64,000 nt of DNA from Shinella pollutisoli (GTDB lineage Bacteria; Pseudomonadota; Alphaproteobacteria; Rhizobiales; Rhizobiaceae). How positions within the stretch are numbered: the stretch's first letter is position 1; each line of letters opens with the position of its first letter. Position numbers and translations under genes: made by a program. Location of the stretch: positions 153,949 to 217,948 of the forward strand of contig NZ_JANFDG010000005.1 of the NCBI RefSeq assembly GCF_024609765.1, read 5' to 3'. The notes under the pieces were generated by a model, which did no database searches, was not told where the DNA came from, and saw only the letters and a list, made by a program, of their open reading frames with translations. This document shows, one piece after another, positions 10,409-21,414 of this stretch.

Positions 10409-10990
10409 TCAGTCGTCCAGGCCGCAGGCCCTGCGGCCGATGGCGTCGTCCCAGGTCTTCAGCTCCGCGAAGAGCGGCTGGCCGGCGAAGGCCCGGCCGT
10501 CGCTCTTGCCCTTGCCCGTCAGCACGTTGAGGTCGCACTCGCGCACGCCGTTCGGATCGAGCGTGTCGTGCGACGCATAGGTATAGCCCGCGACGATGAA
10601 GTCGTTGTTGCGATAGGCGATGGTGAGCGACTGGCGCCAGCGGTCGCGTCCGACCGACTCGTTTCTCGTCGTCAGCGTGAAGGAACCGTTCGCCAGCGCC
10701 GCAAGCGACGGCTCCTGGCCGTAGAGGGTGAGCCCGCCCCATACCGTGTCGGGCAGCGCCAGCTTGAGCTCCAGCCGGCTCTCGTCGGGATTGGCGAGAT
10801 AGACGTAGAGCCCGTTGTCCTTGTCGCTTTCGACATCCGCCGGGCGGACGATCAGCGCGAGGTCTGAAACCCCGTCCTTGTTCCAGTCGCCGCTCGCCGC
10901 GGCGACGATCCGCTCGGCCGGGAAGTCGGCCGCCGCCGCCGCAAACGGCAGGCCGCACGCAACAACGAGAACGCCCGCAAGCCGTTTCAT
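10409..10990 (-). CDS. exported protein of unknown function with an FG-GAP-like motif
   Basis: I do not recognise this family. The 193-residue product starts with a clear Sec signal peptide (MKRLAGVLVVACGLPFAAAA, cleavage near residue 20), so it should be periplasmic or secreted. The segment SGDWNKDGVSDLALIV (about residues 33-48) resembles the calcium-binding DxNxDG motif of FG-GAP/VCBS beta-propeller repeats, but only one copy is obvious. Two cysteines near the C-terminus (CDLNVL and ACGLDD) could form a disulfide. It converges on lolD with only 3 bases between the stops and is divergent from the SOS peptide gene at 11125. Confidence 0.8.
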   Translation of the reverse strand: MKRLAGVLVVACGLPFAAAAADFPAERIVAAASGDWNKDGVSDLALIVRPADVESDKDNGLYVYLANPDESRLELKLALPDTVWGGLTLYGQEPSLAALANGSFTLTTRNESVGRDRWRQSLTIAYRNNDFIVAGYTYASHDTLDPNGVRECDLNVLTGKGKSDGRAFAGQPLFAELKTWDDAIGRRACGLDD

Positions 10991-11067
10991 CCGCTTCCTC
11001 TCCTCTCAACCGTGCGGCGAGCTTACGGCGCGCGGATGCGCGCGTCCAGACGGGCTGTGGAAAACGG

Positions 11068-11096
11068 TTGACATGAGAACAAGAATAGAACAAAAT
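11068..11096 (+). promoter_or_regulatory. LexA-controlled promoter: -35 TTGACA with an SOS box in the spacer
   Basis: TTGACA at 11068-11073 is followed by 17 bases and CAAAAT (11091-11096). Between them lies GAAC-AAGAATA-GAAC (11077-11091), an exact match to the alphaproteobacterial LexA operator GAAC-N7-GAAC. The operator covers the spacer, so LexA binding should block RNA polymerase. The first plus-strand gene downstream is the 28-residue peptide at 11125, then dnaE. Confidence 0.8.
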
Positions 11097-11124
11097 AAAA
11101 ACATAAACGGAAAGGGAGCCGATA

Positions 11125-11211
11125 ATGACCGATTTTCTCCGTGATCTTGCTGCGTTCGCCTCCATAACGATGTTCGTCGCCAGCGTCTCCATCCTCATGG
11201 TCGGCCTCTGA
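11125..11211 (+). CDS. 28-residue SOS-controlled single-span membrane peptide, SidA-like candidate
   Basis: ATG 11125 is preceded by a good Shine-Dalgarno sequence (AAGGGAG, 11112-11118) and 34 bases earlier by a LexA operator within a sigma-70 promoter. The peptide has an N-terminal polar segment MTDFLRDLAAFAS and one hydrophobic helix ending FVASVSILMVGL, so it should insert in the inner membrane. Caulobacter SidA is a 29-residue, LexA-controlled inner-membrane peptide that stops cell division by acting on FtsW/FtsI; the present gene matches in size, topology and control. Homology is inferred, not shown: peptides this short cannot be assigned by eye. It lies 122 bases upstream of dnaE. Confidence 0.7.
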   Translation: MTDFLRDLAAFASITMFVASVSILMVGL

Positions 11212-11333
11212 GCGGATCGCCTGCCGCGCCATCTCCGCACGGAGGTGGAAATCGGGGGTGAACGCGTCTCGCCTCTGGACTTGCCCCTGCCGAATCCGCT
11301 TAAGCTGCGCCCCGGATCGGAAGGAAGACGGGC

Positions 11334-14831
<3,498 letters not shown>

Positions 14832-15089
14832 GGGGAGAGCGACTGTCTTGAATTACAAGCCAAGAAAGGGCTTAGGAACGAGGAGTTTGTAGAGAGTTTC
14901 GGTGTCCCATCCTTGCGCATAGCGGGCTTGGTCCCCGGCCGGAGCTTGGCCCAAGCGACTGTACGGGCTTGGGAAATCCCGGCGAGTGTCCCTTGCTTTC
15001 CCACGAACTTGAAGTTCTTAGAGTTGTCGGGCTTGGTCGCCAACCTTCCCGGACCGGCCAGTCCGGGAAGCAAATTCCAAGTTACAAGG
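14832..15089. repeat. 258-bp structured repeat, copy 1
   Basis: This block begins on the base after the dnaE stop codon and is 97 percent identical (7 differences, no gaps) to 49301-49558. It has several hairpins: CCCAAGC...GCTTGGG near 14950-14973, the palindrome GAACTTGAAGTTC near 15004-15016, and TTCCCGGAC...GTCCGGGAA near 15046-15069. Both ends include a TTACAAG or similar sequence. Both strands stay open as reading frames across it, but I see no start signal or codon bias that would support a protein. It is directly followed by another palindromic element. Confidence 0.85.
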
Positions 15090-15097
15090 AGGCGTCA

Positions 15098-15248
15098 CCC
15101 CCTCTGCCCTGCCGGGCATCTCCCCCGCAAGGGGGGAGATCGGCAGGACGCGGGCTTCTCGCTTCAACTGTGTCGTCAGCGATGGGCGAAACGGACCCCC
15201 ATCCGATCTCCCCCCTTGCGGGGGAGATGCCCGGCAGGGCAGAGGGGG
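15098..15248. repeat. miniature element with perfect 43-bp inverted arms (family C)
   Basis: The left arm 15098-15140 and right arm 15206-15248 are exact reverse complements over 43 bases, separated by 65 bases. Each arm contains CTGCCCTGCCGGGCATC and its own inner palindrome (CTCCCCC/GGGGGAG). The layout resembles a non-autonomous miniature transposable element or a folded intergenic repeat. No flanking target duplication was recognised. Confidence 0.8.
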
Positions 15249-15250
15249 GG

Positions 15251-15334
15251 TATTCCGTGCGCAGGCGTTTACCCTATCGGGTGCGGCACGGGTATTGCCG
15301 TCACTAACGGTATGCCGTGCGCAGGCGTTTACCC
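15251..15334. repeat. direct repeat of 24 bases, period 60
   Basis: The same 24 bases (one mismatch) occur at 15251-15274 and 15311-15334, each containing CCGTGCGCAGGCGTTTACCC. They lie just downstream of the L,D-transpeptidase stop on the minus strand. Probably a small local duplication. Confidence 0.75.
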
Positions 15335-15338
15335 GCCC

Positions 15339-16646
15339 TCAGCGCACCGCCGTCACCGACGACGCCTTCTTCCTGTTCTTCTTTCTCACCGGCGCCGCGT
15401 CCGCCTTCAGCGGCGCCTTGCGGGTGAGCGTGATGAAGTCGGTGCCGTTGCCGGTCTCGGCGCCGAGGCCGGTGTCGGAGATCGACAGCGACGCGCCCTC
15501 GCTCAGCATGGCGGAGATGCGGATGCGCATGTCGGCGGGAATGTCGATGCGCGAGAGCGTCTTCGCAAGCGCGTCCGGCGCGCCGGCGTCGGCCGCCTGC
15601 GTGATGCCGAGGCGTGTCATGGTCGACTGCGGCAGGTGGTTCTCCATGGTCACGCCGTACCAGTCCGCCGTGCCCTTCTCGCTGTCCACGTCGCGGGCGA
15701 GCAGGAAATGCGTGCCGAGCGCGGTCTCGGCGTCGCGGATCGTCACCGGCGCCTCCAGCACGGGCTTGAACTTCTGGCGCACGAGCATGCGGCCGTTGGG
15801 CGGCGCGCCCTTGCCGGCCCTGGCGTAGACGGCGGCCGAAAGCTCCGGCGTCACGCGCCCGTCCTCGGCAAGTCCTTCGGCGGCCTGGAAGGCCTTGATC
15901 GCCGCGATCGTCTGGCGGCCGAGAAGCCCGTCCGGCGCGCCGGCGTCGTAGCCGAGCTCCGTCAGCAGCCGCTGCAGGTCGATGAGGGCCTCCCGCTCGC
16001 CGCGGCGGGTGACGAGGATGCGGATCGGGTCCTGCTCGCTCTTCTGCACCGCCGGCTCCGGCACGGCGGCGACCGGCTCGGTCATCGCCACCTCGACGCT
16101 CTTCGTGCCGTCGTCGAGGAGGCCGGGGCGCAGGTCGGCGTCGGAGAGCAGCTGCGTCTCCGGCAGCACCGTCGCGGGCCTGAAGAGCGCCTCGTGCACG
16201 ATCCGGCGCGGCTCCACCGCGCGGTCGCTGATGAGGACGTGGCCGCCGCGGCGGGTGAGGCTGAAGAGCGTCTTGGCGAAGTCGTTCGGCAGGCGCACGC
16301 AGCCGTGCGAGGCGGGGTAGGCGGGCACGCTGTTGGAGGCGTGCAGCGCGATCCCCGACCAGGTCAGCCGCTGCATGAAGGGCATCGGCGCGCTGTCGTA
16401 GAGGTTGGAGAAGTGCGTCCGCTTCTTCTCGAGGATCGAGAAGATGCCCGTCGGCGTGGAATGCCCGGCCTTGCCGGTGGAGACGCGCGAGGTGGCGACG
16501 ACCACGCCGCCGTCATAGACCTTCAGTTCCTGCAGATCCTTGGACACCACGATCTGAAGGGGACCTTCGAGCGTGCCGGCCAGCGCGGTGCCGCAGCTCA
16601 AGAGAAGGCCGAGGATGCCCATACCCGTCGCGAGGCGAAAATTCAT
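15339..16646 (-). CDS. L,D-transpeptidase (YkuD) with peptidoglycan-binding domain
   Basis: Periplasmic enzyme that forms 3-3 crosslinks in peptidoglycan or anchors proteins to it. A signal peptide covers residues 1-23 (MNFRLATGMGILGLLLSC...). The YkuD domain spans about 28-155, with His102 in IALHASNSVPAYP and the catalytic SHGCVR at 113-118 (Cys116). A PGB-1 type domain follows near residues 230-285 (LQRLLTELGYDAGAPDG). The C-terminus is basic (RKKNRKKASS). I chose ATG 16646 because GGATGG precedes it at good spacing and it begins the signal peptide; in-frame starts at 16655 and 16670 add only 3 or 8 residues. Confidence 0.9.
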   Translation of the reverse strand: MNFRLATGMGILGLLLSCGTALAGTLEGPLQIVVSKDLQELKVYDGGVVVATSRVSTGKAGHSTPTGIFSILEKKRTHFSNLYDSAPMPFMQRLTWSGIALHASNSVPAYPASHGCVRLPNDFAKTLFSLTRRGGHVLISDRAVEPRRIVHEALFRPATVLPETQLLSDADLRPGLLDDGTKSVEVAMTEPVAAVPEPAVQKSEQDPIRILVTRRGEREALIDLQRLLTELGYDAGAPDGLLGRQTIAAIKAFQAAEGLAEDGRVTPELSAAVYARAGKGAPPNGRMLVRQKFKPVLEAPVTIRDAETALGTHFLLARDVDSEKGTADWYGVTMENHLPQSTMTRLGITQAADAGAPDALAKTLSRIDIPADMRIRISAMLSEGASLSISDTGLGAETGNGTDFITLTRKAPLKADAAPVRKKNRKKASSVTAVR

Positions 16647-16794
16647 CTGATCCATCCGTACGCAATACAAACCGGCCGTCAGTCTGGCGCATCGGATTTA
16701 AGGAAGATTTGATGCACCCGGAAATCCCCGGCTTGTTCCCCGTCGATGCGGGAAAGACGCCGCGGCGCGCGGGTTTATTCGGCGGCGGCGCGTC

Positions 16795-18111
16795 TCACTT
16801 TTTCGTGAGAACGCTGTCGGCGCCCAGCCGCGGCTCCTTGCCGAAGGTGTAGCCGGTCTCGACGGTCTTCCTGCCGTACTTGTCGCGCAGCGTGTTGATG
16901 GCGGCCTCGGCTGCGGCGCGGCGGGCGGCCTGCGGGTCGACGAGGTCGGGCGGGTCGGCCCGGCCGGAATCGGCAAGCTCCGTGACGCCGATGCCGATCA
17001 GCCGGTATCTCGTGCCGTCCACCTCCTTGCGCAGGAGCTCGATGCCGGTGCGGAAGATCCGGTCGGCGAGCATGGTCGGGTCTTCGAGCTTGCGGTTGCG
17101 GGTGCGGGTCTTGAAGTCCGCCGACTTGAGCTTGAGGACGACCGTATGGCCGGCGATGCCGGATTTGCGCAGCCGCCCGGCCACCTTCTCGCTGAGGCGG
17201 CGCAGATGCGTGGCGAGGTCGTCGTAGCCGGCGATGTCGTCGAAGAAGGTCGTCTCGGCCGAGACACTCTTCATCGGGTCGTTCGGGTGCACCTCGCGGT
17301 CGTCCTGCCCGCGCGAGAGCGTATAGAGCCTGCGGCCCATGACGCCGTAGCGGCGCATCAGGTCCGTCTCCTCCATCGTCTGCAGCTGGCCGACGGTGCG
17401 GATGCCGTCGCGCTCCAGCGTCTCGGCGAAGGCCTTGCCGACGCCCCAGATCAGCCGCACCGGCTTGTCCTTCAGGAAGTCGAGCGCCTCGCCGGCGCCG
17501 ATGATGGAGAAGCCGCGCGGCTTGTTGAGGTCCGAGGCGACCTTGGCGAGGAACTTGCAGTAGGAAAGGCCGATCGAGATGGTGATGCCGACCTCGCGCT
17601 CGACGCGGGCGGCAAAGCGCGCGAGCACGCGCGCCGCGGGATCGTGGTGCAGCCGCTCGGTGCCCTTGAGCTCCAGGAAGGCCTCGTCGATGGACAGCGG
17701 CTGCACCAGCGGCGTGAGCTCCTGCATCATCGCCCGCACCTCGCGCCCGACGCGGGCATACTTCTCCATGTCCGGCTTGATCACCACGGCGCTCGGGCAG
17801 GCCTCCAGCGCCTTGAACATTGGCATGGCGGACCGCACGCCGTGGATGCGGGCGATGTAGCAGGCGGTGGAGACGACGCCGCGTTTTCCGCCGCCGACGA
17901 TCACCGGCTTGTCGGCGAGCTCCGGATTGTCGCGCTTCTCGATCGCCGCGTAGAAGGCGTCGCAGTCGATATGGGCGAGCGTCAGGTCGTAGAGCTCGCC
18001 GTGATAGAGGAGCCGCGGGCTGCCGCAGGCCCGGCAGCGGCGCAGAGCCGCCGGCTGCCCGGCGAGGCAGTCGCGACAGAAGCCCGGAAAACGCGTCTCG
18101 TCGGTGCGCAT
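16795..18111 (-). CDS. dinB: DNA polymerase IV with an N-terminal CxxC-CxxC extension
   Basis: Y-family translesion polymerase, 438 residues. The catalytic carboxylates are in HIDCDAFYA (Asp49) and SIDEAF (Asp152, Glu153). The little-finger domain follows, but the usual beta-clamp motif at the C-terminus is not obvious by eye. Before the polymerase domain there is a 40-residue extension with Cys12-x2-Cys15 and Cys26-x2-Cys29, a likely zinc ribbon. A LexA operator lies 6-20 bases upstream of the start, so expression should rise after DNA damage. The intergenic space to the L,D-transpeptidase gene is about 150 bases. Confidence 0.94.
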   Translation of the reverse strand: MRTDETRFPGFCRDCLAGQPAALRRCRACGSPRLLYHGELYDLTLAHIDCDAFYAAIEKRDNPELADKPVIVGGGKRGVVSTACYIARIHGVRSAMPMFKALEACPSAVVIKPDMEKYARVGREVRAMMQELTPLVQPLSIDEAFLELKGTERLHHDPAARVLARFAARVEREVGITISIGLSYCKFLAKVASDLNKPRGFSIIGAGEALDFLKDKPVRLIWGVGKAFAETLERDGIRTVGQLQTMEETDLMRRYGVMGRRLYTLSRGQDDREVHPNDPMKSVSAETTFFDDIAGYDDLATHLRRLSEKVAGRLRKSGIAGHTVVLKLKSADFKTRTRNRKLEDPTMLADRIFRTGIELLRKEVDGTRYRLIGIGVTELADSGRADPPDLVDPQAARRAAAEAAINTLRDKYGRKTVETGYTFGKEPRLGADSVLTKK

Positions 18112-18116
18112 GGGAC

Positions 18117-18131
18117 GAACAAAGGTTGAAC
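18117..18131 (-). promoter_or_regulatory. LexA operator of dinB
   Basis: The plus strand reads GAAC-AAAGGTT-GAAC, equal to GTTC-N7-GTTC on the coding strand, the alphaproteobacterial SOS box. It sits immediately upstream of the dinB start codon (18111). Together with the box at 11077 it defines two SOS loci in the window. Confidence 0.85.
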
Positions 18132-18152
18132 GGTGCGAGATTACATACGTAG

Positions 18153-18197
18153 AGCATTTCCGGCAAAGGTGCGAAGCGCTTTTGCGTCCGGAAATGG
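18153..18197. repeat. family A palindromic intergenic repeat
   Basis: The element has outer arms CATTTCCGG / CCGGAAATG and inner sequence GGTGCGAAGCGCTTTTGCG. It is a member of the same family as those at about 5797, 42203 and 43269. It lies between the dinB LexA box and the DUF3572 gene. Confidence 0.8.
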
Positions 18198-18242
18198 ACG
18201 AGAGCGGGAGGCCGCAGCCTTTTCGCGTTTCGGCGGTCGGGC

Positions 18243-18539
18243 TCAGGGAAAGGACGGGTCGGGACCGGAAAGGACGGCATGCGCCCGCACGACCGTTTCC
18301 GGCGGCAGGCCGCTCGCCTCGCAGAAGTCGAGAAGCGTCGGCTCGTGGCCCATGAGGAAATCGAGGAGCCCGGCGAGGAAGCCCGGATCGCCGGCCGCAT
18401 GGCGCACGTCGGCGGGCGAGACGCCGGTCAGCGCCAGGAAGCGGGAGAGGAGCTCCGGCTCGCCGGCAAGCCAGCCGAGCACGGCGACGGCCGTCGCCTC
18501 GGCCTCTTCGGCGGCGGATGTGTCTTTTTGGGCTGGCAT
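18243..18539 (-). CDS. DUF3572 family protein
   Basis: A 98-residue, acidic, probably all-helical cytosolic protein with the repeated pattern of leucines in [13 protein letters not shown] and [20 protein letters not shown]. This and the place directly upstream of and divergent from divK match the DUF3572 family of alphaproteobacteria. The function is unknown. The start ATG 18539 gives [15 protein letters not shown]. It precedes dinB on the same strand, but dinB has its own SOS box, so the two are probably controlled separately. Confidence 0.85.
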   Translation of the reverse strand: MPAQKDTSAAEEAEATAVAVLGWLAGEPELLSRFLALTGVSPADVRHAAGDPGFLAGLLDFLMGHEPTLLDFCEASGLPPETVVRAHAVLSGPDPSFP

Positions 18540-18678
18540 CGCGCTTTCCCGGCTGAGTTTACCTTTTAATCAACCAAATGACGCTACCGTTACGGCATCG
18601 GGATGGGTGTTCACGGCGTGCCGCACCTTATATGTCTTCCCGAGCGTTGCAAGCCGGGACCGGGGACAGGGACGAACG

Positions 18679-19050
18679 ATGCCCAAGCAGGTGATGATTG
18701 TCGAGGACAACGAGCTGAACATGAAGCTCTTCCGGGACCTCATCGAGGCGTCGGGCTACACGACGATCCAGACGAGGAACGGAATGGAAGCCCTTGATCT
18801 CGCCCGGAAATATCGTCCGGACCTGATCCTGATGGACATCCAGCTCCCCGAGGTCTCGGGGCTCGAGGTCACGAAGTGGCTGAAGGAGGACGACGAGCTC
18901 CACGTCATCCCGGTGATCGCCGTCACGGCCTTCGCCATGAAGGGCGACGAGGAGCGCATCCGCCAGGGCGGCTGCGAGGCCTATGTCTCCAAGCCGATCT
19001 CCGTTCCGAAATTCATCGAGACGATCAAGACCTATCTCGGCGACGCATGA
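18679..19050 (+). CDS. divK: cell-cycle response regulator DivK
   Basis: A single-domain receiver protein of 123 residues. Asp53 in [10 protein letters not shown] is the phosphorylation site; Lys105 in VSKPIS and the Thr in IAVTAFAM complete the active site. In Caulobacter and rhizobia DivK is phosphorylated by DivJ and dephosphorylated by PleC, and controls CtrA through DivL-CckA. There is no output domain. The true start is ATG 18679 ([14 protein letters not shown]). pleD follows after 16 bases, the usual arrangement, so both are likely co-transcribed. Confidence 0.95.
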   Translation: MPKQVMIVEDNELNMKLFRDLIEASGYTTIQTRNGMEALDLARKYRPDLILMDIQLPEVSGLEVTKWLKEDDELHVIPVIAVTAFAMKGDEERIRQGGCEAYVSKPISVPKFIETIKTYLGDA

Positions 19051-19066
19051 GGCGGAGGCCAAGGGC

Positions 19067-20434
19067 ATGACAGCGCGCATCCTCGTCGTCGACGACATAC
19101 CCGCCAACGTGAAGCTGCTGGAAGCGCGGCTGCTGGCGGAATATTTCGACGTGCTGACGGCCGACAACGGCTACGACGCGCTCTCCATCTGCGAGCGCAC
19201 CCAGGTCGACCTCATCCTGCTCGACATCATGATGCCCGGCATCGACGGCTTCGAGGTCTGCGAGCGGCTGAAGGCCAATCCGCGCACGGCGCATATCCCC
19301 GTCGTCATGGTGACGGCGCTCGACCAGCCGTCCGACCGCGTGCGCGGCCTGAAGGCGGGCGCCGACGACTTCCTCACCAAGCCGGTCAACGACCTCCAGC
19401 TCATGTCGCGGGTGAAGAGCCTGGTGCGGCTGAAGACGCTGACGGACGAGCTGCGCATGCGCGCGGCGACCGCCCGCGCCATCTCGATGGAGGAGGGGCT
19501 GGAGGGCGCCATGGGCGAGGAGCCCGGCGACGTGCTCCTGGTCGACGGACGCGGCAGCTCGCAGGAGCGCATCGTCCGCACGCTGAAGCCGGTCGCCGAC
19601 GTCACCTGCATATCCGACCCGCAGGCGGCGCTGTTCCAGGCGGCGGAGAGCAACTACGAGCTCGTCATCGTCAACGCCAATTTCCCCGACTACGATCCGC
19701 TCCGGCTCTGCTCGCAGCTTCGCTCGCTGGAGCGCACCCGCTTCCTGCCGATCCTCATCATCGTCGAGCAGGGCGACGACCCGATGGTCGTGCGCGCGCT
19801 CGATCTCGGCGTGACGGACTATCTCGTCCGGCCGATCGATCCGAACGAGCTGGTCGCCCGCAGTCTCACGCAGATCCGCCGCAAGCGCTACAACGACCGA
19901 CTGCGCGCGAGCGTGCGCCAGACCATCGAGCTTGCCGTCACCGACGGCCTGACCGGCCTCAACAACCGCCGCTACCTCGACAACCACATGAAGCTGCTGG
20001 TGGACCGGGCGATGGCGCGCGGCCGCCCGCTCTCCGTCTGCATCACCGACATCGACCGCTTCAAGGTGATCAACGACACCTACGGGCACGATGCCGGCGA
20101 CGTGGTGCTGAAGGAATTCGCCAACCGGGTGCGCGCGGCCGTGCGCGGCGCCGACCTCGCCTGCCGCTACGGCGGGGAGGAGTTCGTGCTGGTGATGCCC
20201 GACACGTCCGCTGAGATGGCCGCCGGCGTCGCCGAGCGCCTGCGCACCATCGTCGAGGAGGCGCCGTTCACCATTCCCGGCACCGACATCCGCCTCACCG
20301 TGACCGCCTCGCTCGGCACCGCCTCGCTGCTGCCGGCGGGCGATACGCCGGAAACGCTCCTGAAGCGCGCCGACACCGCGCTCTACGAGGCCAAGCGCTC
20401 CGGCCGCAATCGAGTCGTCGCCGCGGCCGCCTGA
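19067..20434 (+). CDS. pleD: response regulator/diguanylate cyclase PleD
   Basis: The 455-residue protein has two receiver domains followed by a GGDEF domain and makes cyclic di-GMP. The first receiver holds the phospho-acceptor Asp53 (LILLDIMMPGID); the second (about residues 155-275) is a degenerate adaptor used for dimerisation. The GGDEF domain (about 290-455) has the active GGEEF motif near residue 370, preceded five residues earlier by RGAD, a match to the RxxD inhibitory site, so product feedback should work. ATG 19067 gives the standard start MTARILVVDDIPANV. Confidence 0.96.
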   Translation: MTARILVVDDIPANVKLLEARLLAEYFDVLTADNGYDALSICERTQVDLILLDIMMPGIDGFEVCERLKANPRTAHIPVVMVTALDQPSDRVRGLKAGADDFLTKPVNDLQLMSRVKSLVRLKTLTDELRMRAATARAISMEEGLEGAMGEEPGDVLLVDGRGSSQERIVRTLKPVADVTCISDPQAALFQAAESNYELVIVNANFPDYDPLRLCSQLRSLERTRFLPILIIVEQGDDPMVVRALDLGVTDYLVRPIDPNELVARSLTQIRRKRYNDRLRASVRQTIELAVTDGLTGLNNRRYLDNHMKLLVDRAMARGRPLSVCITDIDRFKVINDTYGHDAGDVVLKEFANRVRAAVRGADLACRYGGEEFVLVMPDTSAEMAAGVAERLRTIVEEAPFTIPGTDIRLTVTASLGTASLLPAGDTPETLLKRADTALYEAKRSGRNRVVAAAA

Positions 20435-20859
20435 GTCGGTTGCGGCGCGCCGGCTTTGCACGTTGCTTATCCACAGGATCGTGCACGCGGCGGGCATCGA
20501 CGCCAGAATTTGAGCAGCCGGCGTTCCCGTACGGCGTTTCCACGGCCCGGCGGCAGGCCGCTCTTCCGCGCCGGAACGCGCGGGCAAAGTAGCTAAATTT
20601 TAGGATAAGTCGTACTATTGACTTTTGCGGAATTTTATCAACGGCTTGCTTCGGATACAATCTCGCCGTGTATGCGGCCCCGCTCCTTCCTGGGTTGTGT
20701 CGACTGCCCGGAAAGGTTGTTTCGTTACCGTTCGTATCTGTTGCGTTTCACGACGGAAATGACTTCGGAAGGGGCAGGGCGGCCCCGGCGCGATTAACTA
20801 TGAGACACGAAGCCGGCGATGAAGGGTTAAGAAATCGTTGATTTTTTTTCTTTTCCGGG

Positions 20860-21047
20860 CGATGCTCTGGACATGGGCGACAGACAAGCTCGCCACAACC
20901 GGTTACCCCATGATGCTAGGTCCGCCGCATCTCCTGGGTCGTGGGGCCGGTCGGCTGGTTACGATATAAACGGAATCCTCGTGCCGTCGTCGTAACCGGT
21001 CGACCCCCGATCAGCGCCGCTCCCGGAAAAATGGGGGCGGCGTTTTT
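20860..21047 (+). ncRNA. candidate structured non-coding RNA between pleD and rpmG
   Basis: The 718-base gap 20435-21152 has no credible gene. Its right part shows consecutive hairpins: GGGCGA...TCGCC near 20875-20895, CCCCATGA...TCGTGGGG near 20907-20948 and GGTTACGA...TCGTAACC near 20957-21000, followed by an intrinsic terminator at 21015-21047. No plus-strand gene lies downstream, so this is not a leader. The promoter is not clear, and I cannot assign a family; 6S RNA or a rhizobial sRNA are possibilities. The left part is AT-richer, with no feature I can name. Confidence 0.4.
21015..21047 (+). terminator. rho-independent terminator
   Basis: CGCCGCTCCC (21015-21024) pairs with GGGGGCGGCG (21033-21042), followed by TTTTT. 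It ends plus-strand transcription between pleD and rpmG. Confidence 0.75.
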
Positions 21048-21095
21048 GATTCCGTTGCCGAATCGCCCGCAACCCCGCGCGACAGGGTTGCAAAG

Positions 21096-21130
21096 AAAAA
21101 GGCGCCGGACGTTGCCGTCCCGCGCCTTTT
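21096..21130. terminator. bidirectional terminator downstream of rpmG
   Basis: A stem formed by GGCGCCGGACG and CGTCCCGCGCC with a TTGC loop, flanked by AAAAA on the left and TTTT on the right. It can end rpmG transcription on the minus strand and anything arriving from the pleD side. Confidence 0.75.
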
Positions 21131-21152
21131 GGGAACCGTTCGGGACCAAGGC

Positions 21153-21320
21153 TTACTTGATCTTGGTTTCCTTGAACTCGACGTGCTTCTTGACGACCGG
21201 ATCGTACTTCGTCTTGGTCATCTTGTCCGTCATCGTGCGGCTGTTCTTGGTCGTCACGTAGAAGAAACCGGTGTCGGCCGTCGACAGCAGCTTGATCTTG
21301 ATGGTGGTAGCCTTGGCCAT
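21153..21320 (-). CDS. rpmG: 50S ribosomal protein L33
   Basis: A 55-residue basic protein of the large ribosomal subunit. The sequence [20 protein letters not shown] and the segment [17 protein letters not shown] are typical of L33. This is the version without the four zinc-binding cysteines. The start ATG at 21320 is chosen because upstream sequence in frame is not L33-like. A terminator follows at 21096-21130. Confidence 0.97.
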   Translation of the reverse strand: MAKATTIKIKLLSTADTGFFYVTTKNSRTMTDKMTKTKYDPVVKKHVEFKETKIK

Positions 21321-21414
21321 GGTCGTCCTGCCTTTATGAAAAACGAAGCCGCGGACAGCCAGTCTGCTCCACGGCTTTAAATCTGGGCGGAAACTACAAA
21401 TCGCGCCCGAAAAG

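Noticed and set aside
14913..16712. A 599-codon plus-strand frame through the 258-bp repeat and opposite to the L,D-transpeptidase gene
   Set aside because: It joins repeat sequence and antisense DNA. The transpeptidase has clear motifs and signal peptide on the other strand.
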